Of a stretch of DNA of 64,000 nucleotides, positions 1 through 12,175 are shown in pieces. Source of the stretch: Ochromonas danica (Eukaryota > Sar > Chrysophyceae > Chromulinales > Chromulinaceae); the NCBI GenBank assembly GCA_015146655.1, contig VKHL01000079.1, forward strand, positions 1 to 64,000. Reading direction: 5' to 3'. Made by a program: the position numbers and the translations under genes. Within the stretch, counting starts at the first letter, position 1. Every line of letters begins with the position of its first letter. Below the pieces are notes generated by a model. The model ran no database searches. It was not told the origin of the DNA and was given only the letters and a program-made list of their open reading frames with translations.

Positions 1-240
1 CCCAGAGCGAAGAAGAGGACTTTGAGAATTCTGCTAAGTTCTAATCCGTAAAGGACCAAATTTGTAAAATGGAAAAAAGTTTATCTTGTTATTGAGACGT
101 GTTATTGCTTTCGATCTGTTCATTTGAACAGGAAGGCAAATGGTGAAAACAGTGCTGTGTTTGAGGTCGACCGATTTCGGGAGGGCGCATATCACACGGG
201 GGGAAATTTCTGAAACTGGGATTTTGGTTTCTGAAGCCAC

Positions 241-610
241 TCCTGTAGAAATTTTTTCGTTTTTCGGAGTTTCGGACGCGTTTCTGTAATGTTAAAGGGG
301 TATTAAGTTGACAAAAGCTCGTTTCTGACCGTGTCCTCCACATAGATTAAATACGAAGTGTTTCTTCGCCTTGTAGTCATTGAGATGCTTAGATCTGGAT
401 TTTTTTTGACAGGATGTTATTCCATTTGAAGTTTTACACACTTTAAAGCGTTTTTGGCGATAAATGGATTTCATTTGATGAAGATATATGCTGAAACCTG
501 TTCACGGCTAATCTGCTGTACGCAGACAAGGTCAGAAACGCGCTTTATATCCCCTTTAAAGCGTCCGAAACGCGTCCGAAACTCCGAAAAACGAAAAAAG
601 TTGTACAGGA
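241..610. mobile_element. MITE, foldback family 1, copy A (nested)
   Basis: The left arm at about 241-336 is the reverse complement of the right arm at about 517-610. The tips are TCCTGT and ACAGGA, and a shared core reads TTCGTTTTTCGGAGTTTCGG. The 4-bp sequence CCAC flanks both ends (237-240 and 611-614), consistent with a target-site duplication. A second, shorter copy of the family is at 15231-15397. No coding capacity is visible. The centre (about 340-515) is unrelated to the second copy and may be an internal insertion or a longer family member. Confidence 0.75.
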
Positions 611-647
611 CCACTTCCACCCTGTGAGTGGGGGCTAAACAGCCGTG

Positions 648-970
648 CGAAGGCGGGAAATTAATGTTCCCCTGTGAAACAAACGTTCCCCTGAAAAAAG
701 AACGGGTTTATTGCCTGTTTTTGACCGAAAACACCCGTTTCCCAACAAAAAACTTCAGTTTAAAATCCAATAATTCGGTTTTGAGGAAATGATACTCAAA
801 ACCGCATTATTCGATTTTAAACTGAAGTTTTAGCATTTTCCTCAAACCCGAATTATTGGATTTTAAACTGCAGTATTTTGCCGGGAAAAGGGTGTTTTTC
901 GATCAAAAACAGGCAATAAACCCGTTCTTTTTCCAGGGGAACAGGGGAATATTATAATTTCCCGCCTTCG
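648..970. mobile_element. MITE, foldback family 2 (nested)
   Basis: The element begins CGAAGGCGGGAAATTA and ends with the complement (TTTCCCGCCTTCG at 958-970). The arms also share an inverted stretch around AACGGGTTTATTGCCTG. The flanks show an imperfect 7-base repeat (AGCCGTG against TGCCGTG). Inside, a ~35-base AT-rich segment beginning TTCAGTTTAAAATCCAATAA occurs three times in alternating orientation (about 754-793, 795-829 and 835-875), so the element is itself a multi-hairpin structure. It has no reading frame of note. Confidence 0.65.
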
Positions 971-1264
971 TGCCGTGTCGTTTTGGCTTGTCACACGGGC
1001 CAAAACGACACCAAACTGCAATTTTTACTTCTGAAAGTGTCGTTTCCGTGTGACATGCGCCTTAAGGCCCATTGCGTGGTGGAATCGGTCAACCTCAATC
1101 GCTCACCGCAACACTGTTTTCACCATTTGCCTTCCTGTTCAAATGAACAGATCGAAAGCAATAACACGTCTCATAACAAGATAAACTTTTTTCCATTTTA
1201 CAAATTTGGTCCTTTACGGATTAGAACTTAGCAGAATTCTCAAAGTCCTCTTCTTCGCTCTGGG

Positions 1265-1760
1265 TAATGGCTCAAAAACCTTACTATTTAAAAGAGAAAG
1301 AACTTTGAAGCACTATTACTAGGATCTACTCAGGTAGCAATCTTTCTTGACTATTCCTATCTTAAGTAGACCATAATTGACATATGGAAACCTTCTTGCT
1401 TGCTCGATAGAGACCAATTTCGTGTCAATTATGCCTTTCGAGAAAGGCAGCACGAGGCACGAACAATCGTCTGCCAGTGCAAGAAATCGATCACATCAAG
1501 CCAGCTTTCGACTCAAAAGAAAAGCCAACTATGACAGGTAATTGTATCTTCTTCTACTACTGCCTTCTTCAGCTGGTGGTGCTGACTCTTCTAACTACTG
1601 CCGCTGCCGATGTAGAGCATAATACAATAGGCAACACAACTACTGCCACTACTACTACGGCTACCACTACTACTGCTACTACTACTAGCACTATTTAACT
1701 CAACATCTACAAGCTATTGACCAAGGAATCACTCGCCATTGGTATGGCCGCAGCGGAGTT
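1265..1760. other. Intergenic; ACT/CTA-type triplet microsatellite near 1636-1690
   Basis: No recognisable gene. A short open frame (1477-1698) ends in a Thr/Ala run encoded by ACT/GCT triplets. It has a hydrophobic stretch but no homology I recognise, and is probably not a real gene. Confidence 0.4.
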
Positions 1761-2340
1761 ATGAAGTACACAATAAAAGATTCCCCAACTGAAAGAGGTG
1801 GTGACATCGTAAAGAAGGACTTGCTGATTGCTGAAGGGGAAGCGGCCTTAAATGATGTCGCTGGATGTGGATTATCAAAGGAAGCTATGGTGCAACAGCA
1901 ACAGGCTGCACTGCAATCTCAAGTCCAAATTACACAATCCAGATACCTCTGTATCGATGGATCTTATGAGTCCTTTCCTAATGCCTTCAAGATTGGATTT
2001 GCTATGAAGGGTGCTCGAAACGTGAAAGTCTCCAAGCGACCCAAAGCGCCTAAATTTGAGTTCATTGCATGGGTACACGGGAAAGGCGACAAGGCGATCT
2101 CTGGTCAAGATCGCACCACAGCAGGCCGCGAAGCTAATGTGGCTGGTGGGAACTGTAGAAGGTGCTATAAAATATCCCGATGATTCTTTTATGATAGCCA
2201 GCCCAACGGGACAAAGGAAGTTTCTATTCGTCGATCTGCTACATCCCTCACAGATCATCGGAGCGAATCCAACATGCTCTTTCAAGAGGGGGAGGTGGAA
2301 GATGCGGAAGAAGATAGCGAAGATGATTAACAACAGCTAG
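1761..2340 (+). pseudogene. Unidentified coding stretch split over two frames
   Basis: Two overlapping open frames on the same strand look like one protein read in two phases. Frame one (1761-2183) is plausible protein up to about 2070 (SRYLCIDGSYESFPNAFKIG and following). The second (up to 2340) looks plausible from about 2110 (KIAPQQAAKLMWLVGTVEG). The switch falls near 2070-2110. A short intron with acceptable GT and AG sites is possible but not convincing, so a frameshifted pseudogene or fragment is the simpler reading. I do not recognise the family. The position between transposon remnants makes decay or a mobile-element origin plausible, without direct evidence. Confidence 0.3.
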
Positions 2341-2712
2341 TATGTACATATACTACACTACATTGTGTAACAACTTAACCATATACTTAACCATCATCAA
2401 AGCTTCTATGCACATAACAACCTAGAAGATAAAGATTGTGTTCACTCTCCATTACCATCACCATGGAATAGCTCACTTCGCGTGGACTGTTTCTACCATT
2501 TAAATGAAGCATGAACTAACTGCCACAGAGAAAAGAAGAGAACCATCATTGTAGATCAAGAGAAAGCAACTGTCCCTATCAAGATGATAAATATCATAAG
2601 CATACAACAAAATACAGTTGCTGCTGTGTTTTTGAAAAGCAGGACCAAAAACGGGTTTCGGCTTTTCAGTGAAAGCGCGGTGTGAGCGGGGGATGTCGAC
2701 CGATTCCACGCA

Positions 2713-2925
2713 ACACAGTATTTTGCCCCCACTCAGAATCGTGAAGTCACCCCGCTCGTGGTATTCGGTTTTCGTGTGCCACACGAAAATGGCATCATCA
2801 CCTTTGCCAGAGGCCAAAAACTGTTTCTTTCGCAAGGAATGGGGATCGTATAGGGATAGAAACTGACCCGAAAACGAAAACCACGTGTGGGGTGACTTCT
2901 AGAGGCCAAAATACCGTGGCAAAAG
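2713..2925. mobile_element. Small foldback element related to the 1-1264 transposon
   Basis: The arm at 2713-2780 (GTATTTTGCCCCCACTC, then AAGTCACCCC, then CGTGG) is imperfectly complementary to 2866-2925. Just upstream, GTCGACCGATTCCACGCAA at about 2694-2712 resembles the complement of 1079-1100 inside the large element. So this is probably a diverged relative or deletion derivative. There is no coding capacity. Exact ends are uncertain because arm identity is only moderate. Confidence 0.5.
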
Positions 2926-3074
2926 ATTTTTTGGCCCCAAAACCTCCTTCAAACATCCAGATTTCCAGAATTTAGCTTAAGATGGAGGAGGATGTTGGAT
3001 TGTCCGGATGTCCTGGTGTGTGAACAAGACGAACAGAACAATCTAGAGGGGAAGAATCCTCATAATTAAATTAA

Positions 3075-4875
<1,801 letters not shown>

Positions 4876-5416
4876 AAGTCTCTTTCGACTGGCATGTCTC
4901 CTTGTAGTTTGTTTTAATAAGCAGATGCAGAGCTTCTATTATGTTGATAAGCTGTGCTAAGATAGTTGATAATTATCTGCAATATTCATTATGGTAATTT
5001 TACTAGTACTATTTCCCAATTGTTCCAAACTTTTATCTGTACTCCACGAGATTTGAAGTGGTATTAATTCAATGCTGATAGTTCCATTGTTCATGTTTAC
5101 TACAACACTGTAGCTCTTGATCAGCTTCCACCAGCATGATGGTTGATTGTAGCTACACACCCACCGAAACTGCGAAAACAGATATTTTCGGAAGTCAACT
5201 GTTTGGCGAAGAATCGCGTTTCTTCCTGCACCAGTACAACGGTGCCGAGCAGTCCAGTGGTGCGAGGAATGGTGGAGTCTTCAACCAAACAATACGAAAC
5301 AACAACAAGATCCCATCGCTCAGAACGAGGACAGAACATTCATTACTAGACTGTTCTCTTCTATATTCTTCTCCTATTACTACTTCTTCTTTTTCTTCCT
5401 TCTTCTCTTACAAGCT
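4876..5416. other. Intergenic, putative promoter of the downstream aminotransferase-fold gene
   Basis: No gene is supported. Short overlapping frames here have no recognisable product. The last ~70 bases before the next start codon form a CT-rich tract (TTCTTCTTTTTCTTCC-type), a common promoter or 5'-leader feature in this window. Confidence 0.4.
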
Positions 5417-6991
5417 ATGGATATTGGAACGGGTCTTTTCCTTGGCACTGTTGCTCTTAGTGTAGCAAGAAGTCGTGCCTTGTCAACCAAAGCAAAGCTT
5501 TCTTCTCATCATCTTCATCCTCATCGTCAGATCACTACCACTACTAGTACTTCATCCAAAGGTTCTTTCTTGTTGAAAGCTGTTGATGAAGTCTCAGATG
5601 CTACTAAGGCAGTCAATTTATTCCATTTAGATAAACTAAGTGGTGGTAAAAATGCTGAAATTGGTCGTTCTTTGATTGCACAACGTAATCAACAAGTGGG
5701 TCCTAACGTCTCTGTCTTTTATAAACAAGATGGTGGACTTGTGGTGACTAGTGGAACAGGTTGTTATATGCGTGATGTGGATGGTCATTTACATCTGGAT
5801 TGTTGTAATAATGTAGCCTGTTGTGGTCATGCTCATCCAAAAGTTGTAAAAGCAGGTCAAGAAGAGTTAGGCAAGATTCAAACGAACTCACGCTTTCTCA
5901 ATCCTATTCAACAACGTTATTTAGCGAAGTTACTTGCTACTTTCCCATCTGAATTAAATACTGTTTATATGGTGAATTCTGGTAGTGAAGCTAATGAGTT
6001 AGCATTACGTATTGCTCGTGCTCATACAAAAGCTAGTCGACCAAAAGATGTTATTGTCCTTGATTCTGCATATCATGGACATTCACAAGCTCTTGTTGAT
6101 ATCTCACCGTATAAATGGTATCAAGCTGTAGATGGTAAAGATTATCAACCACCTACTACCCATGTAGTTTCATGTCCTGATAGCTTCCGTGGCAAGTATC
6201 GTCTTGGACAGACTGAAGCTTGTGGTGCTGCTTATGCTAGAGAAGTAGAAGATATTGTTAACTCTTCTGAAGGTGGAGTGGGTGTATTCATTGCAGAATC
6301 AATTGTAGGCTGTGGTGGACAAGTAGTTCCTCCACCCACCTACCTCAAGCGATGCTATGAAGCTGTTCGCAAGCAAGGAGGTGTTTGCATTGCTGATGAA
6401 GTGCAAACAGGATTTGCTCGTACTGGTACACATTTCTGGATGTTTGAACGACATGGAGTAGTTCCTGATATCGTCACTGTGGGCAAGCCTATGGGAAATG
6501 GCTATCCTGTCGCTGCTGTCATTTGCCGTCGCGAGGTGGCGGAGTCCTTTGCTAGCTCTGGTATTGAATACTTCAATACCTATGGTGGTAACTCTGTGGC
6601 ATGTGCCATTGCTGAAGCTGTCTTGGATACTATCCATGAGGAGAATCTGCAAGAGAGTGCTCATGCCACTGGACTCTATCTGACCCAGCGCCTATTGGAG
6701 CTCAAGAAGTATCCTTGGGTTGGAGATGTGCGAGGAGTTGGACTGTTCCAAGGTATTGAGTTCATTCACGACCTCAGCAAGACCTCTGGAGAAATCTTGC
6801 CTTATCCTGAGCTTACCAAGTTTGTGGTGGACTTCTTGCGTTACCAACGTGTCATTGTTTCAAGAGATGGACCTGATGAAAATGTGGTCAAGATTAAGCC
6901 TCCTCTGGTTTTCAAGCACAAGCAAGTCGACGAGCTGGTTGAAGCTATGGATCTTGCTCTCTCCTCTGCAACTAAGATGAATATCTTCTAA
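5417..6991 (+). CDS. Class III PLP enzyme, ethanolamine-phosphate phospho-lyase / AGXT2-like
   Basis: Intronless, 524 residues. It belongs to the class III pyridoxal-phosphate aminotransferase fold. The region CGHAHPKVV, then VNSGSEANELALRIARAHT, then YHGHSQALVDISPYKW follows the animal AGXT2L1 (ETNPPL) pattern closely, as does the CPDSFRGKYR segment. The PLP-binding lysine is K357 in TVGKPMGNGYPVAAV, and the cofactor aspartate is in ADEVQTGFAR. ETNPPL cleaves phosphoethanolamine to acetaldehyde, phosphate and ammonia. The 5-phosphohydroxylysine lyase and AGXT2 are close relatives, so substrate is not settled. About 80 basic, Ser/Thr/His-rich residues precede the catalytic fold and could be a mitochondrial presequence. 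Its 3' end lies 151 bp from the convergent APC2 gene. Confidence 0.85.
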   Translation: MDIGTGLFLGTVALSVARSRALSTKAKLSSHHLHPHRQITTTTSTSSKGSFLLKAVDEVSDATKAVNLFHLDKLSGGKNAEIGRSLIAQRNQQVGPNVSVFYKQDGGLVVTSGTGCYMRDVDGHLHLDCCNNVACCGHAHPKVVKAGQEELGKIQTNSRFLNPIQQRYLAKLLATFPSELNTVYMVNSGSEANELALRIARAHTKASRPKDVIVLDSAYHGHSQALVDISPYKWYQAVDGKDYQPPTTHVVSCPDSFRGKYRLGQTEACGAAYAREVEDIVNSSEGGVGVFIAESIVGCGGQVVPPPTYLKRCYEAVRKQGGVCIADEVQTGFARTGTHFWMFERHGVVPDIVTVGKPMGNGYPVAAVICRREVAESFASSGIEYFNTYGGNSVACAIAEAVLDTIHEENLQESAHATGLYLTQRLLELKKYPWVGDVRGVGLFQGIEFIHDLSKTSGEILPYPELTKFVVDFLRYQRVIVSRDGPDENVVKIKPPLVFKHKQVDELVEAMDLALSSATKMNIF

Positions 6992-7142
6992 TGACGACGA
7001 ATCAACTTTGGACAACAATTTTCTTGTCAAGTGTGTTGTATTAGTGAATGCATAGTGCAATGATGACACTAGAACTGTAAATGGCTACGAATGAGCCGAC
7101 TTAAACCCTTCTGTTAAACAATTTGCCTTATATTAGTATATA

Positions 7143-9152
7143 TTACACGGTGTTTCTCGCTAATGAGTAGAGACCATCAACCACCTCCAGCACTCCTCGA
7201 TCAACTAAAGTATGCAAGAATTGCCGCAAGCCAGCTATAGTAGTTGCAAATGCGCAATCTTGCGGATTAATGGAACTGCTCGCAGAGAGGATGTGGTGCA
7301 ACAAGGAGCCTAGCCTGTCAACCCCCATCGAGCCATGGCTTTGAAGCAAACCCTTCACATATTCCTCAACCACTACTCTAGCCGCTACTTGACGAGCTTG
7401 CTCTAGACTCTCCATCTGATCGTTGCCATCCACCTCCATAGCGAGTGAACCTTCATGGTCTATGTCAGCTTGGTTTTCTATAATAGCGTAGCAAGGGGTG
7501 TCTTCCATACTACCATAGCCATCATCAATGGAGAGAATAACTTCACGTGCAACTCCTTTGCTTATCCAGAATCGCATAATAGCAGCAACTTCAGCCTCCT
7601 CTAATTCAATTAGAGTAGACAATTCAGTCAACGGGAACGGCTGCTGTGTTTGAGTGCTCAATGTAGCGATCACATTCGCTTGCAGAGGTGTCACTGTAAA
7701 GGCACGTACGCTTCCATCATCAAAATTGAGTTCCAAATCTACACTGCCCAGTTGAGGAAGCAAAGCCAACTTCCTCGGTTTTTTAAGGCCAGCGTAGGTA
7801 TTAAGATAGCTTTCTAACGGCTTTTGTAATATCTCAGCAAAGGTGCATGTTGATCGAGGAATGGAAGGCCAATAATGCTCAGAGATGATTGCCATGTCAA
7901 CGAGATTATCCTCTTTGCTTGTAGCCTTTTGTTGTGCAGAATGAATGGCCGCATTTATTCTCTTTGAGTCTTGTATATCTTTCAACATGACTTCACAAGC
8001 ATGGAGACAATCTTCACCAAAGCGAATTTTAAGCAGTTCCACATTAGTCACTTCTTCATCAATGGCATAGTTGAGGTTATTCATTAACTTCTCGGAGAGA
8101 ACATTACGAAACTCAGCAACAAACAGATCCGCAGAGCCATAGATAGAGACAAGAGAAGCCAATACATCCAAACCACGAGCTTGATGTGCTTCTACAAGAC
8201 CTTGATTACGGCGCTTTGGTTGCCACTCACTTCCTGGCCCACCTTCTTCATCATCTTCATCAATCCCATAGGCTAAAGATATTCCATTTCGTAAAGCAGA
8301 ATGTAAGTCACTATCTTTACTCTCTGTCAAAGAAGAAATAATAGAGCGAATGGTATCTTTCCGTTCTTGTAAGTACTTCCGAACTGGCCAGGCAACATAA
8401 TGCAAGAGAGCATCACTAGGATCAAGCACACGTAATGCTGAGATCATACTCACATAGAAGTCCAATATGACAGGAGTAGAAGCACCTAAATGAAGTAAAC
8501 GATTCTCTAAGATTGATCGTAAGGAACGTCCTAGGAAGTCAATTTGTTCACTTTGTAGATGATCTCTTAGTTCTCTTAAGGTTGGGAGACTCTCTGGGAA
8601 TTCCATTATGATCTCAAAGATCTTCTCAGAACGAATCTTTACTAAGGTCATACGAGCAGACTGAAAGATATCATCTTCTAAAACTGAAAAAGTTGTTGAA
8701 GATGAAGAAGTAGAAGATGAAGTAGATAGACTGAAAAGTTGTTGAAGAAAAGGAATCATCGTATCTTTCAGCCATTCTTCTAAAATTTCAGTTATCTTTT
8801 GATCAAAGGAGATTTCACAAAGATCTTTCACTTTTTCAGTTAGAATAGATCCTATGGCTAGGAGGGATTGTTGTTGATAGAGATCATGCCATCTCATCTT
8901 CTTCAACAATGAGATATAATGAGAAGATTGAGAAGAATTCTGATAGGCTTCTATGATCCATGTTTTCACTAACTTCTTAATATGATCTTCATATCGATAA
9001 CGAAGAAAGAGATTAAGAAGATTGATTCGTTCTTCTGATAGGAGCCAGGAATCAAGATTCTTATTTAATGGCTTAGAGAAATATTGTTGGAAATCTTCTT
9101 CAGAATCAAGATGACTAAAGTAGGAGTCCAACTCATACACCGCAGACTGCAT
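7143..9152 (-). CDS. APC2: Anaphase-promoting complex subunit 2 (cullin-like scaffold)
   Basis: Single exon, 669 residues. APC2 is the cullin subunit that, with the RING protein APC11, forms the ubiquitin-ligase core that drives mitotic exit. The cullin-homology part runs from about residue 330 (LVEAHQARGLDVLASLVSIY) through ISEHYWPSIP. It is followed by the APC2-typical LPQLGSVDLELNFDDG strand region and a winged helix (TPLQANVIATLSTQTQQPFP, then LEEAEVAAIMRFWISKGVAR). The C-terminal APC2 winged-helix domain ends near DRGVLEVVDGLYSLA. It is somewhat shorter than the human protein (about 820 aa), mostly at the poorly conserved N-terminus. It is divergent from the permease gene at 9375, leaving a 222-bp shared promoter region. 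Confidence 0.88.
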   Translation of the reverse strand: MQSAVYELDSYFSHLDSEEDFQQYFSKPLNKNLDSWLLSEERINLLNLFLRYRYEDHIKKLVKTWIIEAYQNSSQSSHYISLLKKMRWHDLYQQQSLLAIGSILTEKVKDLCEISFDQKITEILEEWLKDTMIPFLQQLFSLSTSSSTSSSSTTFSVLEDDIFQSARMTLVKIRSEKIFEIIMEFPESLPTLRELRDHLQSEQIDFLGRSLRSILENRLLHLGASTPVILDFYVSMISALRVLDPSDALLHYVAWPVRKYLQERKDTIRSIISSLTESKDSDLHSALRNGISLAYGIDEDDEEGGPGSEWQPKRRNQGLVEAHQARGLDVLASLVSIYGSADLFVAEFRNVLSEKLMNNLNYAIDEEVTNVELLKIRFGEDCLHACEVMLKDIQDSKRINAAIHSAQQKATSKEDNLVDMAIISEHYWPSIPRSTCTFAEILQKPLESYLNTYAGLKKPRKLALLPQLGSVDLELNFDDGSVRAFTVTPLQANVIATLSTQTQQPFPLTELSTLIELEEAEVAAIMRFWISKGVAREVILSIDDGYGSMEDTPCYAIIENQADIDHEGSLAMEVDGNDQMESLEQARQVAARVVVEEYVKGLLQSHGSMGVDRLGSLLHHILSASSSINPQDCAFATTIAGLRQFLHTLVDRGVLEVVDGLYSLARNTV

Positions 9153-9374
9153 TCTTGGACAGTTTTTATATCATTTAATTCAATTTCTCTCGGTCGACCT
9201 CATGCTGACAAAGCTCCAGAATTACAGATCTAGCTCAGAATATTCGTAATTCCGTAATTCCGTAATTTCGACATTCGGAGGTCAACGGACAAGAGAGAAG
9301 AAAAAAGAAAAAGCAACTCAGAACTTGGAATGGAATCTGATGACCGATTGGGTTTGTAACGACGGCATTTTGAT

Positions 9375-11909
9375 ATGGCTGACATCATGAAACAGGAAGG
9401 TGATGAATCAACTTGCTCCAGTGGGAGCAAAGAACGAGCCAAGGGCACCCGACGACTCCCTGAAGTTGTTCTCCTTGGTGTGGCCTTGGTCATTGGCAAT
9501 CAAGCTGAATACTCGAAGTACGCACTTAACCTTGGCACTATGGAGTTCGTTGTGCCTTCTTTAGTGTGCTGCTCGGGCTTTTTCTGTCTCACCCTCTGCC
9601 TAGCCGAGATGACATCAGCTTTACCCTTTAGTGGAGGTCTCTATGGTATCACACGTGTTACTTTGGGTCCATTCATCGGCTTTCTAGTAGCATGTTGTGA
9701 GATGTTACAAAGTGTTGCATTCACCAGCACCTTACTCTACCCTATAGGGCAGGCAGGGATCGCCATCTTTGGATTGACCGATAACTGGGCCCCTCTCTTC
9801 TGGATCATCATGCTGGCAATTTCCTTAACTATCAACATTTTAGGAGTGAAATACTTCTGGGGGGCGAACACCGTGATGGTTATTATAGCCTTTCTCTTGT
9901 TTATCGTCTACTATGCAGTCTCCATGCCAAGAATAGATTGCAGCAGTTATGGAGGAGGGATTCTACAAGGTAGAACGCTATTCAGAGATTGGCCTTCGAA
10001 TCTCCCTACTGGTACTATTATGTTCGCAGGGTTAGAACTCCTCCCTATGGCTTGTAGTGACGCTGTGCAGGTAGACAAGTTTGTTATTGTCTGTGTTATT
10101 CTCTCTCTCTCTTCTGACCTTACCTTGGGGATGTATTATAGCCAAGAAAGACCTTTCCACGATCTTTTCTATGGGCGTTTGCAATTATCACAGTGAATGC
10201 CTTTCTTCTAATTGCTACTGCAGGTTGTAGTGACCCAGGAGGCTTCTTGATTGCTATTTCGCCAGAGAGTGTCATATTTCATGGCTTTGTGAAAGGGTTG
10301 CATGCGACTCAACAAGTGGGGAATGCATTAACCATTCCTATTCTCTTTACTACATCTTGTGCATTTACCTATGTCTATGGTATTCAACTGCGGTCGATGG
10401 CAGACAGCGGTTTGTTTCCCACCGTTTTGCATTATTCTTACGGCGAAGATCGTATCCCTTACGTGGCCCTATTGTTTGGGGCAGTCTTAGTTTTGGTTCA
10501 TCTTAGCTTGTCTCACTACTTTAATGAAATGTTGTTTTACACCTTATTCGTTACAGGGCATCATGCTGCAAGTTTCATTGAAGTGGTATTCTTATTATCC
10601 TTTGTACAGCTACGTAGACGACTGTCATCCTTGCATCGAGAATTTACTCAACCACTGGGAGTATGGGCGGCTTATTATTGTATTGGAATCATTATCTTAT
10701 GTGTGGTCTCTCTCTATGTATTCGTTGGGGATGATTTTTCAACTAGCTATTGGTTCTTTGGGTACCTCGGCTTCGTAACTTTGTGGTACTTTTGGCAAGT
10801 GAGATCATCTCAAAAGTTCTCACCACAAGAACAAGAGATCATGTTCCAAGCATATGTCATCAATGGTGAGTTTATCTGTCTCTTCTTTGTCTATCAATTG
10901 GCGTTGATTCTCATTACTGCTGCTGGCTTGTGTGCTTTTGATAGCAAACTCTGCGACGAGGAATCGTAGACGGCTCGCAAGATATACTTCTTCTCAAGTA
11001 TCGAGAGGAAGCTCTTCATGTCCTTCCCGTGAGAAAGGTCGTGATAGCAACAGCAGTGGAGGAACGTTATTGTCACGGATAAATCACCTAATCGCTTTAC
11101 CTCCGCCCTTGGATCTACAAAACTCAACCTTCTCGCTCAATATCAGCACCAGCAAGATGTTACTGAGGCGTCATAGCCAGGTCGGCGCAAGCAATGCCCG
11201 CCCATTAAATGAGCTAAATGAGCATGAGACAATGCCCTGTGAGGGAACTGAAGGAGGTAAAGGAGGGGATGAGATAAGCTTATTCCAGCCTGACAACACC
11301 ATTGCTTCTGCGTTGGTTACACAAGATCCAAAACCCAGTCTGCTGAGTATCTCTTCTGAGTTTATACAGACGATTGTAAAGAACCGCCCAGAGCATTGGT
11401 CTCGTGAGCGATGCTATATCGATTTAAGTCCAAGACACCATAACGCTGTCCTTCCTTTAGACGATAGTTCGTCGATCGCCTCTCCAAAATTGTTGGACGA
11501 AGGTACAGAGATGAGGAGCTCTAGATCTCAGAAGGGCTCCTCCTTTGCGTTGATTCATCCTTCGTATGGCAAGTCTCTTAGCTTAGATCAAGAGAAGGAC
11601 GAGTCAGGTCAAAAGACAAATAGGGATGAATGCCGTGAGTTTAATGAATATGAAGGGAGAGTCAAATCGGAACGTGGCCACCTGCACCGAATTCAGAGGC
11701 AACTGTCAGAGTGCATGAGACGCTCTCGAGAGCTGTTCCGTGACAAAGCCTTCGATGAGAAAGTGGAGGAACTGCTTTTGAAGAAGTCCTTGTCACTTAA
11801 CAGCAGCCTCGAAAGTGATGCAGATGGTAATAATGAAGAAGACGGTTTTGACAGAGGTTTTGGTGAAGAAAGCCGCTCACTGCTTTCCTCTCGCGACAAT
11901 GATTCTTGA
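9375..11909 (+). CDS. APC-superfamily permease (ethanolamine/amino-acid transporter-like) with long cytosolic tail
   Basis: Three exons: 9375-10070, 10142-10865 and 10945-11909, with introns of 71 and 79 nt, giving about 794 residues. Joining exon 1 to exon 2 restores the family motif GLELLPMACSDAVQ-PRKTFPRSF, which confirms the splice. About 12 hydrophobic helices occupy residues 25-470, beginning PEVVLLGVALVIGNQAEYSK, with GGLYGITRVTLGPFIGF in the second helix region. The layout resembles bacterial ethanolamine permeases and LAT-like amino-acid/polyamine carriers; the substrate is inferred only. The remaining ~310 residues are hydrophilic, Ser/Glu-rich and partly coiled-coil (RIQRQLSECMRRSRELF), probably a regulatory tail. 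The gene starts 222 bp from divergent APC2. Confidence 0.82.
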
Positions 11910-12103
11910 TCATGCTATATTGTATTTCATATTGATATCCTTCTGAAGTTTCATATATCGGTCCGAGATCCGTTTCATTCTAATGACAGGGTTTAGTGTT
12001 GTTTTGTGATAGTGTTTAGTTGTGTAGTAGCTTGTAGTAGTGTGGTTTATCGACAGACTTGCAAATCAATGCGTTGTATACATTGTTAGCAGCTGATATA
12101 TAG

Positions 12104-12175
12104 AGGTTCAGACCAACTTTTGGTTTCGTGTTCGGTTCTATTCTTTCTTCCTTGTTGGTAAAAATAAATAAACAA
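12104..12175 (+). repeat. Dispersed repeat 1, copy A
   Basis: Begins GGTTCAGACCAACTTTTGGT and continues through TTGTTGGTAAAAATAA. The same ~75-base sequence recurs at 14973-15050 in the same orientation with a few differences. Each copy lies downstream of a gene end. It might be the end of a mobile element or a shared 3'-untranslated sequence. Confidence 0.7.

Larger units (their letters stand above)
1..1264. mobile_element. Non-autonomous DNA transposon with long terminal inverted repeats, carrying nested foldback elements
   Basis: The first ~155 bases and the last ~155 bases (about 1105-1264) are near-perfect reverse complements. Weaker similarity extends inward to about 215 bases. The tips read CCCAGAGCGAAGAAG at the left and its complement at 1250-1264. 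No transposase-like reading frame lies inside. The interior holds two further foldback elements (241-610 and about 648-970). Long inverted repeats without coding capacity suggest a Mutator-like or other cut-and-paste MITE, but the family is not identifiable because the left flank, and so any target duplication, is outside the window. The element could start a few bases before the window. Confidence 0.8.

Noticed and set aside
5121-5465. Overlapping frames just upstream of the aminotransferase-fold gene
   Set aside because: No homology, mutual overlap on both strands, and position in a CT-rich promoter region.
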